A stretch of 64,000 bases of DNA from contig CAJNOL010000158.1 of the NCBI GenBank assembly GCA_905250125.1, positions 1-64,000 on the forward strand. Direction: 5' to 3'. The notes beneath the pieces were generated by a model. That model saw only the letters and a program-made list of their open reading frames with translations. It was not told the origin of the DNA and did no database searches. Below, piece by piece: positions 24,501-38,156 of the stretch. The position numbers were made by a program, and so were the translations under genes. This DNA comes from Rotaria sordida. Lineage: Eukaryota > Rotifera > Eurotatoria > Philodinida > Philodinidae. How positions within the stretch are numbered: the first letter of the stretch is position 1; each line of letters starts with the position of its first letter.

Positions 24501-27296
24501 TTTGATCTTTTCTCAATCTTGTTAAGTTCGATTTTATAGACTAAACTTGAGATCAAAAGTGAAGAATCTTTTCTAATGGTCTATCAAAGATATTCGATCA
24601 AATTATTCTGCTATAGACATATTCTATACAAGGATTTTATAATAATTTCTATACAAATATTTGTATATAATACGACAGTAATTGATTAGTTGACTGAAAA
24701 TTTATAAGTGCTGGAAAATACTCATGATTCGTCGGGACTGCAAGAAAAAATGTTGTTTTCATTGACACTTAAGATTATAATTAAATATTCTGTGATTTTA
24801 AGTGAATTATCTTATAAATCATATCAATTAGAACATAATTATTTCAAGAGTGATGACCCAAATACAAAAAAGTACTAGCCGTCGACGAAATAAATCAACC
24901 ATAATAATAATCTATTCGATTGCTATTATGAAAAGAAATTTTTATTGAAGAATTGTACAGATTCTTTGAAATGTAGAACTTAAACTTTTTTTTTGTCATG
25001 AACTAAATCATTATTGAAATAATTAATATAAATCAGATGATCCTTGTAATTAAGAATATTGATTGATGTATTATGAACTATATAATATTCAAAATAATTT
25101 CAATTTAGTTATTTATGTAAACCAAATGAAGCTCTATTTTGTTTTAATAAATGTCGTCGTGATAAACAATATGGTCGTCAAGCTGTTTATGCTATGGTTA
25201 AGATTGTTTTAAATCCTGAAAATGAAATAATCTCAAATGAAGACGATTGGAAACGAAAATTACAAGGGTATGTTTAAATAAAACAAAAAAATAAAAAGTT
25301 TTTCCGTCTTTTTGAAATAATTGATTTGATTTTTCTAGTCCTCGATTCGATGAAGTTAAAGCTTCTCAAGCAACAGCATTTAATTTACTTCAAGTTAGTT
25401 TTCTAATTAATCTTTAAAAATTATTTAGAAAAACGCTATTATTTTTTCTTTAGAGTATGGGTGAAGCATCAAATGATATTCGATATCGTGTATTAGAAAA
25501 TTGGTGTTTGGGTCATACAGGTGAAAAACATAATCTTGAACAAGCAACAGAAAATCTTTCACAAATTCTTAATGATCATGTAAAAGAAAAAGATTTTTGT
25601 TTTTTTTTTTTCCTTTATATTTTTATTATTTGATTTTTGTAGAAGGATAATGTTGGTGCCTTATGTGCTATAAGTGAATGTTTAATTGGATTAAAAAATA
25701 GTCAAAAAGCACGACAATATTTAAAAAAAGCAACAAAATTAGTTTGGAATATGGATGATGCCGATGAAATTGAACAATGTTGGTTAATGCTTGCTATGAC
25801 ATATGTTCAAGCAGCAAAATATGATGAAGCACTTGATTTATGTAAAAAAGTTTTAAATGTTAATAAGGTATAAGAAACCAAAAAAAAAAAAGCACAATAT
25901 CATATTTTTTATTTTTTTATCTATCATTTTTTTCAAATCAATAGTGTTCAACAAGAGCTTTAGAAATTTTGGGCATGATGAATGAACAAACAGGTTCACA
26001 TAAAGATGCTGCAGAAAATTATGAACAAGCATGGAAATATAGTAGAAAAAATCAACCATCAATAGGTAATATTTCGTTTAATCGAACTTCACAATATATT
26101 TAATCTATATTTTATATTTCACGAAAGATTAAATTCAGAGTAGAATCGAGTAAACAAAATGCTTCATGTTGCACATTTATTTGCATTACTGCCGGTTGGA
26201 GATTAATTATCGATATATTGTGGTTAGAAGATAGCCGAATGTTTAAATATCAAACTATCGTCAGTTGTCAGTGGTTTGAACCACGTTGGAAATCGCTGAT
26301 ATTATTAGTTTAATGATAGAAACTATTGGATACACATTCATCAGATTATTTGGAGAAGAAAATTCGAGTTTTTTTTTCTTTATCTAATAATCAAAAAAAA
26401 GTTAATTGTTTAGAACCTTTTTTTAGGATAAGCAGACTGCTTTGACGATAGTTTCATAACAAATTCTTTTATGATTTCCGATCTTAAAAAGTCTCATTAA
26501 ATCGAAGATATAGTAAATTCCTCTTTCCAAGTAAATCAAAATAAAATATGAAGTAAAACATAAAGAAATAACGTGTATATAGTTTAAGCTTGAGAAGAGT
26601 ATGAAAATGGAGAATATGCGTATATGAAAGCCTTCTTTTCATCTCAAATCCTGTACTGCGTATGTTAACTGTTATCATCTAGCGAAAATAAATTCCCTTA
26701 TGCAATCCAATTACAAAACTAAGCTTAAGGGGACCCCCCCCCTTTCCCGACTCAAAATTTTCACATTTTTCATTTTTCATTTTTTGTGATTAGTATATAG
26801 ATTTGAATGCCCTCTATCCATTGAGTACATTTTGAGAACTGAAAAACCACATCTTATATATAAAAAATTCGAAAAAAATCNNNNNNNNNNNNNNNNNNNN
26901 NNNNNNNNNNNNNNNNNNNNNNNNNNNNNNNNNNNNNNNNNNNNNNNNNNNNNNNNNNNNNNNNNNNNNNNNNNNNNNNNCAATGTAATGTATTTTGTTT
27001 CTTGTCAGTTCTTAAACACTCTCTCCTATCAAGCGTGAATAATTTGAATTTGAATTTTTAGAAATGTTTTTTTTTTTTTATTTTAATATATAGGTTATAA
27101 ATTAGCATTCAATTATCTCAAATCAAAACGGCTTACAGATGCTATTGATATTGCACATTTCGTATGTATTTTTATATTAATTTCTTTTGAAATAAATTTT
27201 AAAAAAACAATAATTCTTTAGATTCTTCAACGATATCCAGATAATATACGTGTTCGAAAAGATATCCTTGAAAAAGCACGTTTAATGCTTAAATAA
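15533..27296 (+). CDS. TTC21B: Intraflagellar transport protein IFT139 (TTC21B), TPR repeat protein
   Basis: Twenty-eight exons: 15533-15559, 15616-15745, 16965-17075, 17131-17195, 17259-17360, 17432-17511, 17573-17767, 17822-17906, 17971-18069, 18128-18320, 18374-18465, 19517-19627, 19689-19781, 19841-20692, 21471-21634, 21686-21768, 22621-22819, 23544-23646, 23698-23808, 23878-23959, 24018-24168, 25109-25267, 25339-25393, 25454-25579, 25643-25867, 25945-26065, 27094-27161, 27222-27296. All phases agree and the product is 1318 residues, almost the length of human TTC21B. It is a TPR superhelix throughout, with family landmarks AVPGLLEGLFLLAKVKYLSG, EKLAEIYLKHRRDKKLYI, KIVLNPENE and GYKLAFNYLKSKR. 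IFT139 is a peripheral subunit of the IFT-A complex in retrograde ciliary transport. TTC21A is the alternative paralogue; both names describe the same family. The first exon (27 nt, MAEKDLYHL) is the least certain. The intron at 26066-27093 contains the assembly gap. Confidence 0.95.
18655..18870 (+). repeat. Dispersed repeat, copy 1 (TTC21B intron 11)
   Basis: About 215 bp in the intron 18466-19516 match, in the same orientation, the segment near 44828-45025 in a CIP4 intron. Shared blocks include ATAGCAATCGAG, GGTGCTGAACG-like, GACTTAGA.., AAAGGATGATG, TATTGATTT.. and AATCAACATAAA. There is no coding capacity. Two diverged copies in unrelated genes identify an interspersed repeat of unknown class. 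Confidence 0.7.
18850..18936. repeat. 87-nt near-perfect hairpin inside TTC21B intron
   Basis: Left arm ATTTTTGAAGATACTTTCCT then GTTATTCCGACCAC is mirrored by the right arm (about 18902-18936), with only three differences over 34 bp and a loop of roughly 17-19 nt. It adjoins the dispersed repeat copy. It could be a tiny MITE or a structured RNA within the intron; the sequence alone does not decide. Confidence 0.75.
21808..21825. repeat. Perfect 18-bp palindrome CTCGGATTTAAATCCGAG
   Basis: The palindrome lies about 6 bp outside the inferred left end of the DNA element in TTC21B intron 16, and may be part of that element or of another inserted piece. Confidence 0.7.
21832..22575. mobile_element. 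Non-autonomous DNA element with GTGTACT.CAAAAAGTGA ends
   Basis: Terminal inverted repeats GTGTACTTCAAAAAGTGA (left) and GTGTACTCAAAAAGTGA (reverse complement of the right end) bracket 744 bp in TTC21B intron 16. Inside, a segment starting CTTGATTTCTATTGG..GCTCAACCAAT occurs twice in tandem (about 21919 and 22024, roughly 80 bp each). Near the right end a run of CGGACGGCCGG units (22507-22532) is followed by ACACACTGACCGA, then a small terminal hairpin. The string 'CAATAACTCAGCAATGGTTC' and the CGGACGG run recall ends of DNA transposons common in aquatic invertebrates. It has no transposase. Its GC content is much higher than that of the flanking intron. Confidence 0.75.
26881..26980. other. 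Assembly gap (100 N)
   Basis: A run of 100 N, the default size for an unknown gap, lies inside the intron 26066-27093 of TTC21B. Exons on both sides are complete and in phase, so no coding sequence need be missing. On its left is TTAAGGGGACCCCCCCCC, an odd C-run that may be the end of a repeat the assembler could not cross. Confidence 0.98.
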
Positions 27297-27427
27297 TATT
27301 TTTTTCATTTGTTATTTCATTTTATCATATTAATAAAAGAAAAGAACAAAAAAAAACCAACAATTCATTCATACATATTTATTTATTTATTCACAAGAAC
27401 ATTCTATACATTGAATAGAGAGAATAC
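27297..27427. promoter_or_regulatory. Overlapping 3' ends of convergent TTC21B and RAC genes
   Basis: The two stop codons are 131 bp apart. An AATAAA for TTC21B sits at 27332-27337. On the minus strand repeated AATAAA motifs (plus strand TTTATTTATTTATT, about 27378-27391) serve RAC. The 3'UTRs must abut or overlap. Confidence 0.6.
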
Positions 27428-29633
<2,206 letters not shown>

Positions 29634-30516
29634 ATGCAAGGATATCACCAACAACAACTAATCGTTTTTACTTTATTTCTTACAATTACATATGCAAAAC
29701 CAACAATCAATTCTTTCGATGCTGTGGCTCCTATTGAAATAGGTCCTACTCACTCTACAATCTATGATACGCATGTCGAGTTAGTTAATCTTTATTTTCT
29801 AATTTATCTTATTATTCTTTACATATATTTATAGATTGTGGGCAAATATAACAGATTGTCCAAAACCAAGCTGTTCATGCAATGCACACATTGATAATTT
29901 AGGAGATGATTCACAACCATTAACTTTTCCGTCATCAAATCCAAATTTAGGCTTTGTGGAAATTTCAAATCTTGAACCGTCTACACAGTATACGTCTAAT
30001 TTAAATTGTAAAGTAGACAATGACACTGACACGAAAACGTTCAATTTTACAACTGATTATGGTCGTCCATCAGCACCACAACATGTCACACCATCATTAG
30101 TTTCCTACCCTGTTAAAATTACTTGGTCACCTCCTGCAATACATGAGGCTTCATTTACTAATTATAGAATATTTATTGATAATGAGCCTACTCCAATATT
30201 TATAAACAAAGCTATAAATTCATATGAAATGGGCAAAGACTATGAAAATGGTACCACACATATAATTAGCATCCAAGCTTGTTATTCTAATAACCAAGAT
30301 CGCTTAATTTGTTCCAAACCAGAAAAAATTACAGTAAATTTTTTCACATCAACATCAACAACGTCGACGACAACAACAACAACAACAACAACAGTAACAA
30401 CAACAGCAACAACAACACCAGCAACAACACCAAAATCGACAGGCGTTCATTCTTATTCTATATCTGTTTTAATGATCATTTTTTCTCTTTTTCTTTCCAG
30501 TAAAATGAAATGTTAA
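29634..30516 (+). CDS. Small secreted/surface protein with FN3-like fold and Thr-rich stalk
   Basis: Exons 29634-29779 and 29835-30516 join in phase 2 to 275 residues. The signal peptide is residues 1-21 (ends ITYA). An FN3-like module follows, with SAPQHVTPSL..YPVKITWSPP and the ending THIISIQACY (typical W and Y core positions). A preceding Cys-containing segment may be a first, diverged module. Then comes a Thr-rich stretch of mostly ACA codons (about 30345-30440), which would be O-glycosylated like mucin stalks. The C-terminus is a short hydrophobic segment ending SSKMKC, which fits a GPI-attachment signal or a membrane anchor. I do not recognise the specific gene. The upstream in-frame GTG is ignored; the ATG at 29634 directly precedes the signal peptide. 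Confidence 0.7.
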
Positions 30517-32777
30517 AAAAAATATTCTGCTAATTTTGTTTTTTTTTTAAGTTTTATTTTAATTAACAATAAATCTATTCAAACTTGCGTAAATAATAGA
30601 TTCATTTTACTTTGTAACAAAAACTCTCGAAAGAACTATCTTTTGTCATCTTTACTTATCATGCTATCGAAATAAGAAAAAAATAAAAAACTATTTCCGA
30701 GAAATTTTTTTCATTGATACAAAAAGTTTTTTTTTATTAAAAATAAAGATTTCTGAATATTGTTCTATAGGGTGTCCAGAAAGTAACAAAACAAAGAAAA
30801 GTTTGAATACATATCTCTGGCATATTTTGATCAAATGGGCTAATATTTTTACTACTGATAAAGGAGTAGGCATAGCTCATATTCATAAGGGAAACGTTGT
30901 CAAAAATTGTTTTGAAATAGTACAACTAACTTCAACAAAAAACTGTGACCTTTCACGAGTTATGAAAAACCAATATTGTAGTTTTGTCAATGGTTGAAAC
31001 TTCCAGAGTACACCGAATAACAAGACATGTATCTGTAGTATAAGTATGAGATAAACCAACACTAGTGTGGAGAAGTAATCGAAAAAATTACATTTCGTTT
31101 ATTCTTGGCGAAAGGAATAAATATATTGATTTTTTCATAACTGGGAAAATGTTATAGTTTCTCGTTGAAGTTAGTTATACTATTTCAAAACAATTTTTGA
31201 CAACGTTTTTCTTATGAATATGAGCTATGTTTACGCATTTATCAGTGGTAAAAATATCAGCCCATTTGGTCAAAATATGCCAGAGGTATGTATCCAAACT
31301 TTTCTTTATTTTGTTACGTTCTGAACACCCTGTATATATTTGTCTGCCAAAAAATCATTTAGTAAAAAACAAAAAAAAAAAATATTTTTCAATTTTATCT
31401 GACATGTCTTTTCTTTATTTTTCTTCTATGATACAGAGAAAATGATAATCGATCGAAGAAAGATGCTTATTATTTTTAGTAATGAATGATTGGAAAGTTT
31501 TTAAACACGATGTTTGTTTACTTTTAATTCTCTAAAAAGTATTTCCGACGAGTCAAAAGCTATGAGTTAGAATGTTCTTTTCGAGTATGATCATAGAAAT
31601 TTTGTCTTAGTTTTTTGTTCGAGAGTAATGAGGGACTTTTTGAAAGAGATGAAAAATTATCTTTACGATGAGTCAACAAGTTTTTGTTTACCTTAAAAGT
31701 TCATATTCGAACATGCGAAAAATTGTCGAAGTCAGAAAACATTTTTTTTTCAAGAGTTTTTTTCAAAGTAGAATGGTGGTCAATTTTTTAAAAATGACTA
31801 TTTAGTAAAAATGAAAATCGAGGTGTCTTGTCGAAAGACAAGAAAGGACTTGAAATAGCGCATTTTGTAGAGTAACTTCTGATTTACAACCTCATATATA
31901 TACATATATAAAGATCCCAACTTTTAGTTTCGAATCAGGTTTTTTAAAGATTATTCCACTACTTTCGAACAAAAACTGGAACAAAATTTCTAAACCCATC
32001 CTCGGAAAAAGTATTCTAACTCATAGACTTTCACTTGCCGGAAATATTTTCTAGCAAGTCAAAAAGTAAACAAAAATCTTGTCTAAAACCTTTTTGATTA
32101 CCTATTATTAGAATAAGTTAGTTAAAGGATCTTGAACTTTGTAGAATTTGAAAAATCAATTAACAAATATATTTATTCAATTTGCGATGTCAAGTAAATC
32201 TTTAATGATAATTTCTAATCATTCAAATATAATAATATAAAAATTTTTGAATTATAGCATTTGAAACGAATATCAAAATAAATAATTTTTAGAATTTTCA
32301 GAAATTTGAATATTATTAATTAAAATATATTGTAGAATTGACCATGGTTAATAATCTCTAAATATATGAAACATTTCACATGTTGTTGATCAAAGATTCT
32401 TAGTTTTAAAAATCAAATAATAGTCACAATTGAATTGTATATTATTATTTAATAAAATAAATTCATATAATGAAACTTTTATTTCTTTGTCTTTTCATAT
32501 CACTTATAAAAATGTCTATGACTAAAGTGATTTATACAATAGAGATTTCTATATGTTTACGTAATCATTCTGCATATAATAACAAGTGTACGTATACTAA
32601 GAATACGTTTGTCCTAAAGCTTAAGTTTTTGTTTTTCGACAAAAAAAAAAATGAAAATTTGTCATGATCAAGAAGAACAAGGAAAAAAAGGTATGCTTTA
32701 ACATTTTTTTAAGTCAAAAAATGAAAATAAAGACTACAAATAAACACACACAACAAGTAGAAAAATATGTATGAAGA
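30517..32777. other. Intergenic region with foldback element
   Basis: The region contains the foldback element at 30766-31335. The rest (31340-32777) is AT-rich with no splice-consistent coding chain. A 65-codon frame at 32470-32667 begins with a signal-like MKLLFLCLFISLIKM but has no family match or downstream exon and is not called. Confidence 0.5.
30766..31335. mobile_element. Foldback DNA element with TATA(C)AGGGTGT(C/T)CAGAA ends
   Basis: The left arm (30766 to about 30985) and right arm (about 31112-31335) are reverse complements with close to nine in ten bases matching by eye. They are separated by about 125 bp of unique loop. The ends read TATAGGGTGTCCAGAAAGTAA and, reversed, TATACAGGGTGTTCAGAACG. 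CAGGGTGTCCAGAA-type ends with flanking TA are typical of mariner/Tc1-derived miniature elements. It encodes no transposase. Similar short open frames in the two arms arise only from this symmetry. Confidence 0.85.
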
Positions 32778-35700
32778 TCATTGTGTTTGTTTCTCTAAAC
32801 TAATCTGTTCAAGTCGTTGCCATAAATTTGTTCGATCTTGTTCTTTAATCATTAATCTATATAATAAAAATATTTATTATTTCGTCTTGTTTTTTTTTTT
32901 TCTTTCAATCAAAAGTTAATAATCATTTCAATTTACTTTTTTTCATCATCTCGTAATGTATTTAATACATCATCACATAATTTTTTATTAATATCCATTA
33001 AATTTTTTAATAAATTATATGTTAATGTTGTTATATTTGCATTCCAATGTGTTTTAGATATTCGCCATAATGGTGGAAGTAATATAGGTAAAATTTCTTC
33101 AAGATTTTCTTCAACTAATTGCACAATATATTCATTTGACCATATTGCTAATGATCTTTCAGCTACCTAAAAAAAAATTGCAATTTGTTGTTTTTTTTTT
33201 CTTTTCTTATGAATCAAATGTTTTGTATTTTAAGACTATCAACAAAATTCGGACAAAAAAAAAAAAACTTTTTTTTCATTGATTAAAAAATGATTAATGA
33301 TCTATTAATAAAGATATAAGATAAGATTATTGAATATCTGATTCATATCGAATTTTTTTTAGCAAAGATGTGTTACAAGGGAACGTTACCAGGTGTTAAT
33401 TCGAAATTCGAATTAAAATCAGGTGTATTATGTAGACCCTTTTAAGCACTGAATATCTTGAATATAGTTTGCATCTTGATTTTATTTCTAACGAGATATT
33501 TAATTTTTACGACATTTTTTAGCACAATGCTTTAGCCTATGTGAGAATCACTTGATAAATTAACTTTCTAATAGTGACTTAAAATTTCACACAGACAGAT
33601 ATCTTAATGAGACTAGTTTATTGTAATCATCTCAAATTTATTGGTTGCTTCTACCTTAAAATATGAACATGAAATATTTTGTGTTCTAATAAATATGAAA
33701 AACAAAAACTTTTTCTAATGATCATATCAGTACTTTACCCAGTGGAAGAGTGGCGCTCCTCGAAAGATTGAGTTTGTGGTTATTGTACTACGTACTATAA
33801 GTTTGTGCTCTAAAAAATAGATGTTCATCCTTCTGGAATTTTAAATCGTCCTTCTGAAAGAGAAAATCTAGATAAAACACTGAATCATATCTAGGAATAG
33901 AAAGAACTCAAAAAAACTGAAATTTTGAAAGTTTCAAATCAAAATTCGGAAATTAATTTTCTAAGTGATCCTCACAGAGACCGTGGCGTCCTTTTAAAAA
34001 ATGTCACAAAAAATTAGTAAATTAACATCTAAGAACATTCTCTCATTAGTCAAAGTTCTATATCAATTTCATGACTTTAAATAGAACTCTCACATCCTGT
34101 AATACATTGAATAAAATGAAATATTCAGTAATTACAATTTATATGAAAATATCTACATAATAGAAAGCAACTTATTGTGTTGACACAGAAATATTACATA
34201 TGTATAATCCTAATTGACTGGTTACTTCTATATAACAGAATTAAATTAAGTTAATATTGTAACTTCTAAAAAGACTTCTCATTTTCATATAATTAATGTT
34301 TTTATGTAAATGAATAAATATTGTTAATCATAAAATTTAACATAAATTAATTTACTTGAAAATGTGATGATGTAGCTGATCGTGTAATTTGTTGAAAAAG
34401 TGGTATACTAATAGTTCGAAATGTTTTTGAATCGATTATATCAAGAATTTCTTCAAGTTCATTAACAAATAATATCTAAAAGAATCATCAATTATAATTA
34501 AGAAAAACAAAAATAAAGAAAACGTATTTAAAAGAAAAGAAAAATTCTTCTTTATACTTCTTTAGTTGAACATGTTTTTGGCCAATATTTAAGTAAACCT
34601 TTTATTATAAGTTCACCTAATGAAGATTCTTTTTCAATAAATTGTATAATACAGTACGTTAACTATAAAAAATTTAAAAAAAAAACAACAACAACAACAA
34701 ATAGAAATCAATTAGAACAAATATTTCATTTACTTGTGGATGAAATAAACTTAATGAATGAACTTTATGTAATGGTATAAGTATTCGTGCAAGAAATACT
34801 TTATGTTCTTCTTTTAATGGTATAGCAAAACCATTAATTATACTAAATATATAAATATATGTATAATATAAATTTCTTTAAAAATATATATATTTTTATC
34901 TTTTTCAAAATAGAATACCTTCCAAGTATTTCCAGTAGTTCAGCAATACCATTAAATCGTTCATATTCGTAGACAAATCTTAATAATAATAAAAAATAGC
35001 GTTTAAACAAACATCTAAACTATCATTAGAACTGTAGTAAGCCTTCGAGAAAGCATACATTGATTACTAATTTAATTTAATTTTATAAATCAAAAAAAAA
35101 GAAATTCTATTATTTGATGATTAAATGATTCAAATCATAGACTCGATAATCAATTTCTCTTGATCATGTTTGTGAAAATGTTCATTTATAATATCAAATT
35201 TCATGTAAAGAATATTCTAACGAGGAAATATTTTCTACTATCAAATTACGTTTCGCTTAAGGCTGTTACCATGTGATCAGTCAGAATAAATAGTGAAAAG
35301 GACCTGTTTTTATTTGGTTTGCCGATATTCTCTTGTCGAATTATGGGTGTTTTACTCAATTTCACTCTATGAGTACAGAATACCTCAGCAATCTGGATAA
35401 TTGAATATCGAACTGCAATTGTGTCTATAGATGAACGTTATAGCGATGACTAGAAACAATCAAAAATTTAAGCTAGAACAACTGTGCTCGTATCAAGATA
35501 TCAGCTTATCATAGAAATGTCTTTATTTTGAAATACAATCCAAAACAGAGGTTTCTTTAAAATGTCAATATCTTAGCGAAGATTCCTTCGTTCTAGCTCA
35601 AAACATCATCATATTTCTAGTGACTATAAAACTTATCTATAAATAAAATTTCAACTCAGAATTCAAACCATCCAGGTTTTTCGTGATTCTAATCTCATAA

Positions 35701-37539
35701 GACAAAAATCGAGAACCGAAAAATCAAATCAAAACAAATTTTTTTTTTATTACTACCCATCATGACCGATCGAATAGTAATATTCTCAAGCGAAAAGCGA
35801 TTTGATAGTTAAAGAATGTTCTCTCATAAGAACTTTCTAAACCGCTAAATTACTTAAACTATTGATTAAAAATTAGAAATATAATATTTGGTATTTTTAC
35901 CCTTCTATTAGTTCTTCGTTCAATATCAATTGGATTTTTTTCTGTTATACCTTATTCCTCAACTTACGTTGAACAATTAATGAGCGATCTTTCACATATA
36001 GAAATCTATAACGAAACAAATTGATTTTCAAAAAGCTCAAATTTTTATTCTTAGTTGTATCTTTTTTTCATAATATCTATTGGATATAAAATCAAGAAAA
36101 TACGCATAATTGATGTTGACTAGTTACGTATAATGATTTGTATTTTAATTAAAATAATCTGATTAATAAGCATACAAACCTTAAGAATATATTATTCAAT
36201 TGTTTTCTTGTAAATGCTCTTAAACCAAGAAATTTTCCATAAATTCGATGAAGAATTGTCTTTAAAAAATCTCTTTCACGTGGATCTTCACTATCAAATA
36301 ATTCCAATAACTAAAAAAAAAAAAACAAAAAAAAGATCAATTCAAATAAAATCTTTTTTTTGTCTATTCATCTTTTCTCTTTTTGTTTACTTGTAAAACA
36401 AATTTTTGATCAATACTTTTTTTTGCTATATTTGGTTGAAAATCATGTGATTCCAAAAAACGTAAAAAAAATTCATAAACTATTTGTGTATGTGGCCATG
36501 TAGCTTCGAATGTTGGTTCTTCATCTTCAACACCTATTTCATCAGATAAACTATCTGGACCTATTGGTGGTAATACACGAAAAAGATTTGTTGATACCTA
36601 CAAAATAATTATTAAGAAAAATTGATTTTTCTATTACAATAAATAAATAAAGTAACAAACCATTTTCATCACTTCTGGATAAACATTTTCTGTTAAACAA
36701 TTTTTTGTTACTGTTATATAATCGACAATTTCATTTAGACAAGCACGTTTTATTTCTTTACTTTTAAGATCGATTACACAATCCGAAAAATCAAATAGAA
36801 CACAACATTGTTTTAATTTTTCAATAAATAATTTTTCTTGTTGATCAATTGAAGTTTCTAGAGAATAATAATAACAAAAAATTCTAATTAATATCATAAT
36901 GATAAAAAATAAATTTTAGTTATTTCTGAAATTTGAATCCAATTGTATTTATTAATAAAACATGCGAGAATTATTTCTTCTTCATCGAATGATTAAAGGT
37001 CATATTTCTATTAGTATAATATTAACAATGAATATATTGTTTGTCTTGAAAAACAAACAAAGAGATTTAATTTCATTGTCTATTTTTATTCGGATTTTTT
37101 TTTGTGAAACGTTCAAAAATGTTGGAATGAAATACAGTACGAAAAATAAACAATCTTCGCTTCATTGATATCAGATACATACGTTTCTTTAACGTTAAAG
37201 ATTACTGCTCTACGGTTTACTTGAGTATTGCTATTTAGTACAAAAGATCAAATCATCAATATATCAGGAGAAAGACGATACAAACATGATGTGATATTTA
37301 TTTTCGAACCAGAGGCTACGTTCAATTGAACATTATATCTACTTGAATCAATCAGAATCTGTATAAACCGATCAAACTTGTAATAAAATCATGAAAATAC
37401 CTTTCAATAATGGTAAAGGTTCAAGTTCTTGATGTAGATTTTTATATCCAAGACGTGATGATTCTTGTAATCTTTTTTTTCGTGCTCGAATAGTTTGTTT
37501 TTTAAGAAATGGATCATTTTCTGGTAAATTATACGACAT
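32778..37539 (-). CDS. PPP2R5: PP2A B56 regulatory subunit (PPP2R5 family)
   Basis: Ten exons: 37539-37401, 36857-36661, 36597-36391, 36310-36180, 34978-34919, 34842-34734, 34662-34558, 34475-34356, 33166-32937, 32856-32778, in phase, giving 458 residues. The protein is the HEAT-like B56 superhelix: [103 protein letters not shown] and RISKTHWN are diagnostic. B56 subunits direct PP2A to substrates through LxxIxE motifs; the strongly conserved HEEHK/R-type groove region appears intact. The N-terminus is short and basic ([11 protein letters not shown]). It could be any of the alpha to epsilon types, as invertebrates usually have one or two genes. Long introns at 34979-36179 and 33167-34355 hold nothing I recognise. 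A start-stop ATGTAA lies just upstream of the start codon. Confidence 0.95.
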
Positions 37540-38156
37540 CTTATTACATTGATGTCTCTAAAATAAAATTCAAAATATAAAATCTATCTTTGTTTCTATC
37601 CAATATATTACGAAGATAACAAAACACATCGATTCAAACAGAATACATATATATGCATAAAATACTATTTCTTTAATTGCTAACAAATTATCCAATATAA
37701 AAATATATTCCAGATGTCGTTAATTTATTTCAATATGTATATTCAGAATTATAACTTAATTTTTTATTCATTAGAGATTTGTTTTCATTTTTATTTAATC
37801 AAAGAGAGCCAGAAGAAAAAACATGAAAGAAAGAAATATCTGAACAGAAGAAGAAGAAGAAAAAGAAAAAAAAAAAAATTTTTTTTCTCAGTTATTATCT
37901 TCATTTCACATGTAATACAAGTATACGCACATAATATATATCAACAGATAGACAAACACTGTAGAAAAAAAGAGAAGAGTCATGTATCGGAATAGAAGAA
38001 GATATGATCACACATTTTTTTTTTTTATTTTCGACAATAAACAAATCTTGACCATAGGCCAAAAAAACATAAAGAAAAGAAACAAACGAAACAATTAGAA
38101 ATGTTCAACCTAAAATAATAAATATATTTTAATTAAAAATCTATTAATATTAATAT
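37540..38156. other. Intergenic region PPP2R5 upstream / NUP98 downstream
   Basis: An acceptor-like TTTTATTTTAG lies at 37558-37559 on the minus strand, 18 nt before the PPP2R5 start. A purine-rich AAGAAG tract and poly-T follow near 37845-37885. No gene is recognised; a 93-codon frame here is low-complexity Arg/Lys. Confidence 0.5.

Noticed and set aside
26777-27038. Open frames spanning the N run
   Set aside because: They exist only because undefined bases contain no stop codons.
30691-31445. Two similar short open frames suggesting a duplicated peptide gene
   Set aside because: They lie in the two arms of the foldback element and resemble each other only because the arms are reverse complements; there is no domain or splice structure.
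32470-32667. 65-codon frame with a signal-like start
   Set aside because: It has no family similarity, repeat support or downstream exon; poly-A follows directly. It cannot be separated from chance.
37714-37995. 93-codon Arg/Lys-rich frame
   Set aside because: It is low-complexity AGA/AAA coding over a purine tract, without a domain.
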